From Desulfitobacterium chlororespirans DSM 11544 (lineage in GTDB: Bacteria; Bacillota; Desulfitobacteriia; Desulfitobacteriales; Desulfitobacteriaceae): DNA of 64,000 bases. A program made the translations under genes and the position numbers. The notes under the pieces are model-generated. The model did not search any database, was not told the DNA's origin, and saw nothing but the letters and a program-made list of their open reading frames with translations. The stretch spans positions 1 to 64,000 of the forward strand of contig NZ_FRDN01000017.1 in assembly GCF_900143285.1 (NCBI RefSeq). The letters are read 5' to 3'. Positions 1 through 7,791 of this stretch are shown here, piece after piece. Numbering within the stretch: position 1 is the stretch's first letter; each line of letters begins with the position of its first letter.

Positions 1-331
1 CCAAGCGACTACAGCACCGGGAGACTATGACTTATTCATTGACGGGGTGGAGGTCCAGACGGTGACTATCGAAACTGAGAATAAGCCGGACCAACCGACA
101 AACCCCGGTGCAAACAACCCCACTGATGTGACCTTTGAGAAAACCCAATATGGGACATACCAGGTGAAGTGGAAGGGTAATGCGAAAGCAGCAGTCGAGC
201 TAAAGCAGAGCGGAGTAACAGCATACAAAGCTAACGGCTCACTGAACAAAGCAGTATTCCAAGCGACTACAGCACCGGGAGACTATGACTTATTCATTGA
301 CGGGGTGGAGGTCCAGACGGTGACTATCGAA
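1..331 (+). repeat. 258-bp in-frame tandem repeat (86 codons)
   Basis: Bases 1-73 are repeated at 259-331 with no difference that I can see, giving a period of exactly 258 bp. Near identity at the DNA level points to recent duplication or homogenisation. The copy number upstream of the window is unknown. Confidence 0.85.
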
Positions 332-334
332 TAA
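2..334 (+). CDS. C-terminal end of a repeat-containing, probably surface or secreted protein (5' end outside window)
   Basis: The frame is already open at the left edge and ends at TAA 332-334, so only the last ~110 residues are visible. The protein is built of 86-residue repeats: the end of one unit lies at the edge and a full unit follows. Each unit carries a DVTFEKTQYGTYQVKWKG segment and ends in GDYDLFIDGVEVQTVTIE. Units are joined by a Pro/Asn/Thr-rich linker. Such beta-rich repeats with hydrophilic linkers are usual in Gram-positive extracellular proteins, but no anchor or sorting motif is visible. The function is not recognised. A strong terminator follows directly. Confidence 0.6.
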   Translation, partial: QATTAPGDYDLFIDGVEVQTVTIETENKPDQPTNPGANNPTDVTFEKTQYGTYQVKWKGNAKAAVELKQSGVTAYKANGSLNKAVFQATTAPGDYDLFIDGVEVQTVTIE

Positions 335-350
335 ACTAAATTGCCTTATG

Positions 351-388
351 ATATAGAAAGAGGCCCAATGCGGGGCCTCTTTCTATAT
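351..388 (+). terminator. Intrinsic terminator after the repeat protein
   Basis: A 16-17 bp inverted repeat (ATATAGAAAGAGGCCC and its complement, loop AATGC) lies 17 nt after the stop codon. The right arm itself contains the T-rich stretch. Confidence 0.75.
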
Positions 389-441
389 CTATTAGTAACA
401 CTGCACTAAGAACGGAAGATAAAAGAAGGTAGGCGGTTATA

Positions 442-1068
442 TTGTTAGAAATTCACACACAACCAATTGTTAATGTTTTTACTGGGCAAAAGATATTGGA
501 AGAGTGCCTAAGTCGCCCTGGCTGCTCAATAAAAGATTACTTTACCACCAAAGATCGTAATACCTTAATTCGTAGGGAACTACATGCAATTTTACAGGCG
601 GTCGAGGAAATTGGTGGGGAAACCCCCTGCAATATTAATGTAACTCTATATACACTGCCATTTGTTAGCCGTCTGCCTTTCATTAACTGGCGCGGTGGTA
701 TTGAAATAGTGGAATGGGAAAAAAGTATTGCTCCATACTTTAAACAGGCTCGAATAGCCATCCGCGATTTACAGGCTAAAGGGCTTATGGTCTGGGCTGA
801 TGATGTAAGCCACGAAGACATCTCTATGTGGCTACAAACCGGGGTAAACGGATATAAAGTGGAGCTACTTGAGATCCAAAGTAATCCGGACTTTCTCAAA
901 GCCTTGCAAGAAATAAAAAAACCAATTGTCGTTGAGCGAGTGGAAACCGAGGAAGACCATCTTTGGGTTTTGGAACATGGAATCACGTTAGCTCAGGGAT
1001 ATTATTATGGCAGGCCAGAAAGATTGGTTGATAATACGCCAAGGCTATCTGTTGCGGATGGGGGATAA
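442..1068 (+). CDS. EAL-domain protein, probable cyclic-di-GMP phosphodiesterase (short form)
   Basis: This is a stand-alone EAL domain of 208 aa, somewhat shorter than the usual ~240 aa, starting at TTG 442. The EAL signature is altered to ECLSR. Most expected metal and substrate residues can still be aligned: Asn in NINVTL, Glu in EIVEWE, the Asp pair in WADDVS, Lys in YKVELL, Glu in ERVET, and QGYYYGRP near the C-terminus. The family hydrolyses cyclic di-GMP. No sensor domain is attached, so the protein could also be an effector. It stands alone between a terminator and the partition locus. Confidence 0.7.
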   Translation: MLEIHTQPIVNVFTGQKILEECLSRPGCSIKDYFTTKDRNTLIRRELHAILQAVEEIGGETPCNINVTLYTLPFVSRLPFINWRGGIEIVEWEKSIAPYFKQARIAIRDLQAKGLMVWADDVSHEDISMWLQTGVNGYKVELLEIQSNPDFLKALQEIKKPIVVERVETEEDHLWVLEHGITLAQGYYYGRPERLVDNTPRLSVADGG

Positions 1069-1102
1069 AAAAGGCCCAACCATGCGGTTTTGTTGGATTT
1101 AA

Positions 1103-1245
1103 AGTAACACGAAAGTAGCACGAATACAGCACCAAAGTAACACGAAACCGACACGCGATTAGCACGGAAACAACCCGAAAATATCACGATATCAACACTA
1201 AAATATCACGTAATTAGCACAAAAGCGGCCCAAAATCAACACGAA
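1103..1245 (+). repeat. parC: parC-like centromere: 13 tandem 11-bp iterons
   Basis: Thirteen direct repeats of exactly 11 bp run without gaps (units begin at 1103, 1114, 1125 and so on to 1235). The consensus is roughly nnnAnCACGAA with a CAC core. The array lies immediately before the ParM-like gene. In type II plasmid partition systems ParR binds such 11-bp repeats upstream of parM and autoregulates the operon. That this array is the ParR-binding centromere is inferred from position and period. Confidence 0.85.
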
Positions 1246-1282
1246 AGATAGGTGTGAAAACAGGGCGAAGGAGGGATTTATT

Positions 1283-2413
1283 TTGAATACTATTGCTGAA
1301 AATGCAAGTGGATTGATTTTTGCTGGAGCAGACATTGGCTTCGGTCACGTCAAGGTGGATGCAGATATGCCGGAAGGAAACCAGAAGTTTACCCTTCAAT
1401 CCACTGTAGCGACCGGAAGGGATCGTAGTTTTAAAAAATGGCAGGAAAAAGGAAAGCTGGATATTACAAAAAACGACTTGGAAAACCAGCTTAGAGTTAT
1501 GGATGTCGAAATCTACAGCCACCGAGACGAGGTCAGTCGCCATTATTTTTTAGGCTCATTGGCGGTCCTGGAAGGGAGCGACTCGCGGTTATGCTGGGAT
1601 GATGATAAGTCTTCTGACGAAGATTCAATCGCATTACTCGTTGCAAGCCTAGCTGCAGCCCAAACCGAAAGAATGGGAGGTGTTGATTCTAGGGTAAGTA
1701 TCTATGTTGGGACTGGTTTGCCGCTTGATAAATTTTTTACCCATAAAGACAGTTACGAGCGAAATATTAAGGGGACATATACTGTAACGTTTAAGTCCGG
1801 TCCCTGGGAAAAAGTGAAGTGCACCCTTAACATCATTAAATGCCGCGTATTTCCCCAAGCCTGGGGGATATTTTTAGATATGACCCAAGATCAATACGGC
1901 CAGTCCATCAATGCTTATCTTACCGAAGGCAATGTGCTGCTTATTGATCCGGGTTTCCGAACCACAGATTACGCTTTATTTAAAGATGGAGAATTCGTGG
2001 ATGCTTACGCGGGAACGCTGGAAATTGGGGTGGCTTGGGCTTATGGGCAAATTTGTTCTAAATTGGCCGAGAAGGGTATTGTCATTGACGAAAAGGTGTT
2101 TGACACCTACCTGCGGTATAAGGATGGACTTTACGGCATATCCGGTGGAAAGGCTATTGACCTTAAACCGTTGGGAGAATCGGCCTTTGCACTCTTGGGA
2201 AAAAAACTTAGTGAGGAACTTAAGCTCAGGTTAAAGGATGAATGGAAAGTCATCCATAGGACCCTTGTCGGCGGCGGTGGAGGGGCTGGGGCATTTGAAC
2301 ATATGAAGCTAGAAAATAAAGAACTAGCTAAAAACCCTCAATTTGGCAATGCCAGTGGCTTCAGAAAGGCTAGCGAAAGCTCAGTCAAAAGGGCTATGAG
2401 AAAAAATGGCTAA
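1283..2413 (+). CDS. parM: ParM-like actin-family ATPase of a type II partition system
   Basis: This 376-aa actin-like protein starts at TTG 1283 behind GAAGGAGGG. Signature segments of the fold are visible: phosphate-1 loop GADIGFGHVKV near residue 15, phosphate-2 loop LLIDPGFRTTDY near residue 220, and the adenosine loop VGGGGGAGAF near residue 328. ParM filaments push sister DNA copies apart by binding ParR-loaded centromeres. It follows 13 iterons and overlaps the next gene by 8 nt, which is the classical parC-parM-parR order. Divergence from R1 ParM suggests the Alp/ParM-like group of Firmicute plasmids. Confidence 0.85.
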   Translation: MNTIAENASGLIFAGADIGFGHVKVDADMPEGNQKFTLQSTVATGRDRSFKKWQEKGKLDITKNDLENQLRVMDVEIYSHRDEVSRHYFLGSLAVLEGSDSRLCWDDDKSSDEDSIALLVASLAAAQTERMGGVDSRVSIYVGTGLPLDKFFTHKDSYERNIKGTYTVTFKSGPWEKVKCTLNIIKCRVFPQAWGIFLDMTQDQYGQSINAYLTEGNVLLIDPGFRTTDYALFKDGEFVDAYAGTLEIGVAWAYGQICSKLAEKGIVIDEKVFDTYLRYKDGLYGISGGKAIDLKPLGESAFALLGKKLSEELKLRLKDEWKVIHRTLVGGGGGAGAFEHMKLENKELAKNPQFGNASGFRKASESSVKRAMRKNG

Positions 2414-2975
2414 AAATGAGCAAAAGCGTATCAACACCTACTTTGGGCGTTCAGTCGAAGACCAAATGCTCTGGGAGTACCTCCAAGAGCACCATACAAA
2501 CGATATGGCCACCTGGTTAAAATATTATGCCAGAATAGGAATTATGAACACTTATAAATCCGGGAGAACACGGCTTGTCGCTCCCAATGTACCAAGTTTG
2601 CCAGTGAAGCCCCAGCCGATAAGTCCTCAGGTCCAGTCTCCAGAAGAAGGGGAAGGTGAGCTGTTAAGTCCGGTAGTAAAAACAAAGACAATATCAATTA
2701 CAAAGGATTCAGCTATTGTAGATGTTGATGCAGGAGAAATCACTGTCGTTGAGACACCGACTATGGGAAAGCGGCCAGCTTCTTCTGCTACCCGAGCAGA
2801 AAGCGCTGATTTAACGGATCAAAATGATGCATTGGACATCCTTAATGATCTTGATATTGTAATTGGCGAAGTGGATACAGCCAAAAACCTTGAGCAAAGG
2901 CTAAGCCGCTTTATACCAGTTGAAGAGGATGAGGATGTCCTTAAACTAATAAGAAAAGAAGGAAATCCTGACTAA
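2406..2975 (+). CDS. parR: ParR-like centromere-binding adaptor
   Basis: A 189-aa protein overlapping parM by 8 nt, so probably translationally coupled. The N-terminal ~55 residues are basic and helical and could form the ribbon-helix-helix fold of ParR. The middle is Pro/Ser-rich and the C-terminus is acidic (EEDEDVLKLIRKEG), as expected for a tail that engages ParM. Identification rests mainly on position, size and layout, because ParR proteins are poorly conserved in sequence. A strong terminator ends the operon. Confidence 0.7.
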   Translation: MAKNEQKRINTYFGRSVEDQMLWEYLQEHHTNDMATWLKYYARIGIMNTYKSGRTRLVAPNVPSLPVKPQPISPQVQSPEEGEGELLSPVVKTKTISITKDSAIVDVDAGEITVVETPTMGKRPASSATRAESADLTDQNDALDILNDLDIVIGEVDTAKNLEQRLSRFIPVEEDEDVLKLIRKEGNPD

Positions 2976-3018
2976 TACCGAACAAATGACCATTCTTTTG
3001 GTGGCAGAATAAGAAATT

Positions 3019-3050
3019 CGGCTAGGGTTAATTTCCTAGCCGTTTTGTTT
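3019..3050 (+). terminator. Intrinsic terminator of the parMR operon
   Basis: Stem CGGCTAGG/CCTAGCCG with an 8-nt loop, followed by TTTTGTTT. Confidence 0.85.
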
Positions 3051-3086
3051 TGCCTGTTTGACAGTAGAAGGAAGGGGGAGAAAACA

Positions 3087-3878
3087 TTGTTTAACGATGA
3101 TGTATTAACCATCATTAAAGAACATGAAAACGAGATAGACCTGCTTCAACAAAAACTTTTTATGACTCAGGCAGCACTAAATGAAGCTTATCAGCGACAA
3201 TGGGCTGAAATGAATCAGCTCATAAAAAATGGCTTATGGACGGAAAAAGCTGTGTACAAGGGGGACAGCTATGGGCTGAAGGTTGGCCGCGAAGCCTATG
3301 TTTTTCAGCTGGATGCGCCATTGCCCTTTTTACCAAATACTTTTTATCGGAGTTTTGAAAAAACATACAAGGAGTTTTACACCATTAAGCTTATGCTCAC
3401 GCTCCAAATGAGTGATGTGATTGAGCAAATAGGCGATCCCCCGATGAGTGCCCCGGCAGCCTTGCACATAAGGCATTATTATCGTGACGTTAGATTGTTT
3501 GACTTAGATAATAAGTCAAAACAAGTAGTTATTAACACCTTTCGAAAAGCAGGGTTACTGAGGGGCGATACAATCATTCGTTTAGCTGCTTATCGTGAGG
3601 ATGCTTTGTGTAATGAAGACGAAGACGGAGCTCCCAATCGAACCATGATTTATCTTTATAGGCATCTGGATAGCCAAGGTTTTGAAACAGAGATTTTGCC
3701 TAAGTATCCAAGAATTGACAACCTCAAGGGGGTCATTTCAGGAGAGATGAGCAAGATGGCTGTGAAAAGATGTCCACTGAGCGAGGACTATATGGAGCAA
3801 AGATTGAGTAAAAATCCCAGGGAAGAAAGTGCTGAAATGGAATATAGAGGGTTTGTGGATATGGAGAATTTTATGTGA
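3087..3878 (+). CDS. Element-encoded protein with a RusA-like (Holliday junction resolvase) core
   Basis: The frame is open from 3045, but the ribosome site GAAGGAAGGGGGAG fits TTG 3087, giving 263 aa. The N-terminal ~50 residues look like a coiled coil. The middle carries FDLDNKSKQVVINTF followed by GDTIIRLAAYRED, which resembles the RusA pattern (conserved DxDN, then a later Asp in a D-x-I segment) of small phage resolvases. That match is by eye only. The gene sits between the partition operon and the candidate origin, a plausible place for a DNA-processing enzyme. Confidence 0.4.
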   Translation: MFNDDVLTIIKEHENEIDLLQQKLFMTQAALNEAYQRQWAEMNQLIKNGLWTEKAVYKGDSYGLKVGREAYVFQLDAPLPFLPNTFYRSFEKTYKEFYTIKLMLTLQMSDVIEQIGDPPMSAPAALHIRHYYRDVRLFDLDNKSKQVVINTFRKAGLLRGDTIIRLAAYREDALCNEDEDGAPNRTMIYLYRHLDSQGFETEILPKYPRIDNLKGVISGEMSKMAVKRCPLSEDYMEQRLSKNPREESAEMEYRGFVDMENFM

Positions 3879-3893
3879 AGAAACATATTGAAA

Positions 3894-4005
3894 AGTGTCT
3901 TTGCAATGTATAAAAAAAGACGATAGAAGCTGTCTTTTCAATGTCGAAGAATAGTCATGATACAGGGTGTCTTAACAATGTCTGATAGGGTGTCTTATCA
4001 ATAGG
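3894..4005 (+). repeat. Four iteron-like direct repeats (GTGTCTTnnCAATG)
   Basis: Copies lie at about 3894-3910, 3930-3945, 3967-3982 and 3990-4005, with consensus tGTCTTnnCAATgtc. They sit in a 327-bp gap just before a replication-relaxation family gene, as iterons often do before a replication gene. The fourth copy is degenerate at its 3' end. The role in replication is inferred. Confidence 0.6.
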
Positions 4006-4060
4006 TCGAATGCTTCTCTCTAAAATGGCTGCTGACAAGGGTTTCAAGGCATATTTTGTT

Positions 4061-4113
4061 GTCGCTCACAGCGCGAGCGAGAGGTAAGGAGTGTATTTCG
4101 CGCTGTGAGCGAC
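4061..4113 (+). repeat. Perfect 16-bp inverted repeat, candidate origin or nic-region hairpin
   Basis: Arms GTCGCTCACAGCGCGA (4061-4076) and its exact complement (4098-4113) flank a 21-nt loop. No T-run follows, so it is not an intrinsic terminator. It lies between the iterons and the replication-relaxation gene. Confidence 0.7.
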
Positions 4114-4205
4114 GCAGGAGCGAACGGTGCGGAATACGCGAGTTACCAGCCGAATTTAGAAAGCAAAAAAGCATTTAGAAAGAAAAAATTAAGGAGGAAG
4201 TGTCC

Positions 4206-5324
4206 ATGTCGAAGAAACATAAGCCGTATAAGAGTAGACTGCCGGAGAGAGATATAGAAATATTAGTTTTGCTTTTTCACCTGCAATCAATAAGAGCAAT
4301 AGACATAGTAAGTACCTATTTTGAGAAGAGTGGAGAATACGGTTTAAAAAGGCTGCAGAAATTATGCGACAAAGGGTTTATAGAGCGAACATTTACCGTA
4401 AAAAACAATGGACAAAGGAATCACTCAGTGTATCAAATGGCTGACAAGGGAATGGAGGAATTGCTTAAAATAGGTAAAATAAGCCAAGAACGAAGAGCAA
4501 GGGACATGCGGTTAAGTGGATGGGAAATGCTGGCGCGGATAGATATCAGCAAAATAGCGCTTAAACTCAAGCAAGCAGGCTGGAGTATCATCGGGAGCCG
4601 AGACGCAAAACCCAAATTAAGCTTACCATGGAACTCAACCCTCCAGTGCTTGATAGAATCCCCGGCTCCGGAGAAGAAACAATATTTGGTATACCACATG
4701 GGACACACCATCAAAGAACCGACACTGATCAAGCTGCAAGCAGAACTTGAAGAATCCAGAGGCACCAACCTAATTGCCTACCGAGCTGGAGCCATCATGG
4801 AAGAAACGCCGGCATACCTTGGCTTTGTGAAGCATATCACAGAGAATACCATGACACTGTACCGCAATTCAACGTGCCTCATGCCACTGGTGGAATGGCA
4901 AGATAGCGAAGGGAAGACACAGAACTTTGTATTAAACGCCCTCCTGTACGGAGGACAGCCGCAACTCGAACAATACCTGAGGAAGCAGTATCAGAGAGTG
5001 AAGTATAGCGACAACCGATACTACTTCGGAAACCTTATGGTCGAAGAAGATAACCAAGAATATTTCATATGCAACTACCTACAGAGGGATCGAGCGGCAC
5101 TCCGAATGCTGGCCGAGAACCTGACTATGCAGGAATATCAAAAGAATAAGACAGGAGCGATAGTGGTAACCTGGAACGGGTTAGTCAAAGAGGCCCAAGA
5201 ATTCATAGACCGTTACCAAAAGCGCGACTTCATCAAAGTAAAAGGCATAACCGTGCGCGACATCATTGAGTCGGCTGGTGCCGGTAACGACTGCAGTAGA
5301 GCGGCAGAGGAAGTCAGGGCATAG
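4206..5324 (+). CDS. Replication-relaxation family protein (winged-helix, plasmid/ICE type)
   Basis: This 372-aa protein starts best at ATG 4206, 8 nt after AAGGAGG (a GTG at 4200 is also in frame). The N-terminal ~90 residues (RDIEILVLLFHLQSIRAI, then LKRLQKLCDKGFIERTF) form a typical winged helix-turn-helix. The rest matches what I recall of the replication-relaxation family found on Firmicute conjugative elements. Such proteins are thought to act in origin or oriT processing, but the biochemistry is poorly known. Iterons and a long inverted repeat directly upstream support a role in initiation. Confidence 0.65.
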   Translation: MSKKHKPYKSRLPERDIEILVLLFHLQSIRAIDIVSTYFEKSGEYGLKRLQKLCDKGFIERTFTVKNNGQRNHSVYQMADKGMEELLKIGKISQERRARDMRLSGWEMLARIDISKIALKLKQAGWSIIGSRDAKPKLSLPWNSTLQCLIESPAPEKKQYLVYHMGHTIKEPTLIKLQAELEESRGTNLIAYRAGAIMEETPAYLGFVKHITENTMTLYRNSTCLMPLVEWQDSEGKTQNFVLNALLYGGQPQLEQYLRKQYQRVKYSDNRYYFGNLMVEEDNQEYFICNYLQRDRAALRMLAENLTMQEYQKNKTGAIVVTWNGLVKEAQEFIDRYQKRDFIKVKGITVRDIIESAGAGNDCSRAAEEVRA

Positions 5325-5484
5325 ACAATCATTGTGAAATATATTACTAGACGGGTGCAGGGAGTCGCAAACTAATGCTCATTTAAACAAGTGGGTAGTT
5401 TGCCCGCGACACCTCCAACACTTCGTACCCCGCGCCCAATGAAATCAACGGTCATTCAAATAAACAATAAGGGAGGACACTCAA

Positions 5485-5751
5485 ATAGACATTGGTATTA
5501 TCAAAAACTATGCCTCGCCGGTAGCAATTGGCAAGCAAATCAAAATCGAAGGAGCAAAGGCAGGAGAAACCCGTACAGGAATCCTGTTTGCCTGGAACAC
5601 CTATCACTTTACCGTCCTTTACGAAGACAAGGGATACCGCGAGTCTTTTCTGAAAGTCGACCTTGCGAATCGAGTTATAAAGATTGGCTCATCGGACTCT
5701 ATAGTGGAAGGATTATTTCGGCATACCAATTGTGGTAGACATGAACAGTAA
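5485..5751 (+). CDS. Small conserved-looking protein with a non-standard start codon
   Basis: An 88-codon frame ends at TAA 5749-5751 and reads as a normal soluble protein (IDIGIIKNYASPVAIGKQ, later GILFAWNTYHFTVLYED). It has no ATG, GTG or TTG near its 5' end; the upstream in-frame stop is at 5461. A good ribosome site GGGAGG (5471-5476) is 8 nt before ATA 5485 and 14 nt before ATT 5491, so initiation at ATA or ATT, or a mutated start, must be assumed. The function is unknown. It follows the replication gene and precedes a small membrane protein. Confidence 0.5.
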   Translation: MDIGIIKNYASPVAIGKQIKIEGAKAGETRTGILFAWNTYHFTVLYEDKGYRESFLKVDLANRVIKIGSSDSIVEGLFRHTNCGRHEQ

Positions 5752-5768
5752 AAGAGAGAGGGATAGAA

Positions 5769-6107
5769 ATGAAACTACGAATTATTTGGCTAAACCGGAT
5801 TAGCTTGATGGCAATTATCCTCTTGATAGGAATAGGTTGGATATATTATTGGCCTGTTTTTATAGGACTCTGGAATTACTTAGGGGCAGTATCATTTGTA
5901 TATTGGTTCATGGCGATATTTGCCATGCTTATATTTTCAGCGTTACTTTATCTTTCATTCTGGTGTTTTACACATGATATACCATTTTGTGCCTCTCTAT
6001 TTGAAATTGTGCGCAATATTGGTGTGAAAAGGTGGATACGTATAATAGTTATAACAGTTGTAGTAATTCCTCCATATTTGTTATGGATGGCTTTTTGCTT
6101 GAAATAG
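5769..6107 (+). CDS. Small integral membrane protein, unknown function
   Basis: 112 aa with three or four hydrophobic segments (about residues 8-30, 36-66 and 88-108) and few charged residues. ATG 5769 follows AGAGAGGG. No family is recognised. It closes the group that begins with the replication-relaxation gene. Confidence 0.55.
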   Translation: MKLRIIWLNRISLMAIILLIGIGWIYYWPVFIGLWNYLGAVSFVYWFMAIFAMLIFSALLYLSFWCFTHDIPFCASLFEIVRNIGVKRWIRIIVITVVVIPPYLLWMAFCLK

Positions 6108-6598
6108 CAAGATAAATTCTTTTAAAAGCAAAAAAGGTTATGTGCCACCAGATTCGAATAGCCTAAAAGTCTTGTAAGCATGAGGTGGCTGTCTAGGCGG
6201 CTGCCGATAGTCATTCTAACGCTCGTTTATTCAAGTAAATAAACGCTCGTTGAATAGGGGCGATGGGAGGGCATTATGCTAGGCTGGCCAGTTCAATCCA
6301 GCATCAAATAACAATCTAAACCTATAGACAAACGCTCGTTTGTTAACATGACAAAGATGTTTTCATTACAGCTCACCATCCGGAGCAGATACATCAGACA
6401 AACGCTCAGTCCTAACCTAGGCTTTGCATGTAATATCAGAACCGAGCTGCCAGAAATAGAAAAGGACTTCTCAGTAATATCCAAAATTAAAGAGAAGGTA
6501 TGATCTTCAAGCAAAGAATATACAGTTAACCGGGCTAACCAGGTAAACCTGCACTAAAACAAATATAGGTACGTTAACCAATTCAAGGAGGATGGAAT
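6108..6598. promoter_or_regulatory. 490-bp gap with clustered CAAACGnnCGTTTG half/full palindromes
   Basis: No gene is visible here. The gap holds four copies of AACGCTCGTTT-like sites at 6218-6228, 6242-6252, 6330-6342 (fullest form, AAACGCTCGTTTG) and 6400-6410 (degenerate). The first two are separated by AT-rich DNA. GTTAACC-type repeats occur at about 6525-6577 just before the next ribosome site. The same palindrome recurs singly through the element. The cluster directly precedes a coiled-coil DNA-binding candidate, so it may be that protein's operator or a partition-type site. Confidence 0.55.
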
Positions 6599-7432
6599 AT
6601 GGCTGAATCAACCAAAGCGTTTAAGATCTCAGATGAGCTTAAAACGAAGATTAACACCACCATTCAGGCATCAGGACTACAGGACAAAGAATGGATTGAA
6701 TCCGTAACCAATCTGTGGGTAATGCAAGATGTCAAAATAGGACTGCCAAACTTTAAACAAGATATTTCAGAACTTGAGCTGCATACTAAGAGAATCAATG
6801 AGCTGGTTATTAATATGATTGAACGAGCTGCCCACGAAAAAGAAGAAATCTCTAGACAAGTCTTAGAGCTGAGCACCGAAAAGAATGAGCTTCTTCAAAA
6901 GATAGATTTTATGGAAAAGGAAATCAAAGCACAGCTCAAGGCCAACGAAGAAGCCGATATCCATCATCTCAAGGAGAAAGAAGAATCCGAACGCTTAATA
7001 CGTCAAATGGAAGAGGCCACATGGCATAACAATTTACTCATTCAGGAGTATAAAGAAAAAAATGACACTCTCATGGGCTTGGTGAACGAGTACAAAGCAG
7101 CCTACGAGGAAAAGAATAGCTTAAAACATGAAGTTGACCGCCTTAATCAAACGCTCGTTACTTTAAAAGGTGAGCTTGAACACAATGTTCAAGCCGTTGA
7201 AGCCTTGAAAAAGGCTCATAAAGATGAGCTTGAGCGGATGGCGGAGAAAAAGGATATCGAAAGAGAGCGGGAGCGATTAACGCTACAGTCAGACTATCAA
7301 AACAAGATTCAATCCTTAAGCGAAGAATCCACAGAGAAAATAAGAATGTTGTATGAGAAAATAGAGCAGCTTCACAAGGAGTATCAAGCGGAAATAGCTG
7401 GTTTAAGAGAGCGGCTTCAGGGCGAAAAGTAA
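6599..7432 (+). CDS. Long coiled-coil protein, KfrA-like candidate
   Basis: 277 aa. The first ~55 residues (FKISDELKTKINTTIQASG, then KEWIESVTNLW) could form a small DNA-binding domain. Residues ~60-275 are almost entirely heptad-rich Glu/Lys/Leu coiled coil. This layout is that of KfrA-like plasmid proteins, which bind palindromes at their own promoter and help stabilise plasmids. The cluster of CAAACGnnCGTTTG sites just upstream, and one copy inside this gene at 7149, fit that picture. Coiled coils evolve fast, so this is an analogy, not a family assignment. Confidence 0.5.
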   Translation: MAESTKAFKISDELKTKINTTIQASGLQDKEWIESVTNLWVMQDVKIGLPNFKQDISELELHTKRINELVINMIERAAHEKEEISRQVLELSTEKNELLQKIDFMEKEIKAQLKANEEADIHHLKEKEESERLIRQMEEATWHNNLLIQEYKEKNDTLMGLVNEYKAAYEEKNSLKHEVDRLNQTLVTLKGELEHNVQAVEALKKAHKDELERMAEKKDIERERERLTLQSDYQNKIQSLSEESTEKIRMLYEKIEQLHKEYQAEIAGLRERLQGEK

Positions 7433-7489
7433 AAGGGCGTTTCTTTTCTGCCATAGCGGAAAGAGGATTCTGCATCGGAAAGGAAATGT

Positions 7490-7523
7490 TTGACAAACAA
7501 TAATGTGTACGCTATAATGTACA
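7490..7523 (+). promoter_or_regulatory. Promoter and operator of the yefM-yoeB operon
   Basis: A near-ideal promoter, TTGACA (7490-7495), 17 bp, TATAAT (7513-7518). A TGTACA core at 7518-7523 overlaps the -10 end, and a half site TGTAC lies at 7506-7510. TGTACA is the known core of YefM-YoeB operators, so autoregulation is expected. Confidence 0.75.
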
Positions 7524-7542
7524 TGAGAAAGCGGTGAAGCTA

Positions 7543-7791
7543 ATGATAAACATCAACGCAACTAAATTAAGAAAAGACCTGTTTAATATTTTATCTCAAA
7601 CGATAAAATTTAATGAGCCTGTCAACGTAAGTACAAAAGACGGTAACGCTGTTCTAATCAGTGAAGAAGATTATAATGGACTTATTGAAACAGTCTACCT
7701 CTCGTCTGTCCCCGAATTGAAGGACAAAATAGTGGAGGGCATCCGTACGCCGTTATCCGAATGCGTGCCGGAAGATGAGGTCAGCTGGTGA
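7543..7791 (+). CDS. yefM: Antitoxin of the YefM/Phd family
   Basis: 82 aa from ATG 7543 (GTG 7534 is also in frame). ININATKLRKDLFNIL and PVNVSTKDGNAVLISEEDYNGL match the YefM/Phd DNA-binding N-terminal domain, and the acidic C-terminal tail is the toxin-binding part. It neutralises YoeB and represses the operon. Its stop overlaps the toxin start by 4 nt. Pairs of this kind stabilise mobile elements. Confidence 0.85.
   Translation: MININATKLRKDLFNILSQTIKFNEPVNVSTKDGNAVLISEEDYNGLIETVYLSSVPELKDKIVEGIRTPLSECVPEDEVSW

Noticed and set aside
5391-5738. 115-residue frame overlapping the 88-codon gene
   Set aside because: Low-complexity, Pro/Arg-rich translation in the wrong frame; the frame 5485-5751 behind GGGAGG reads as a normal protein.
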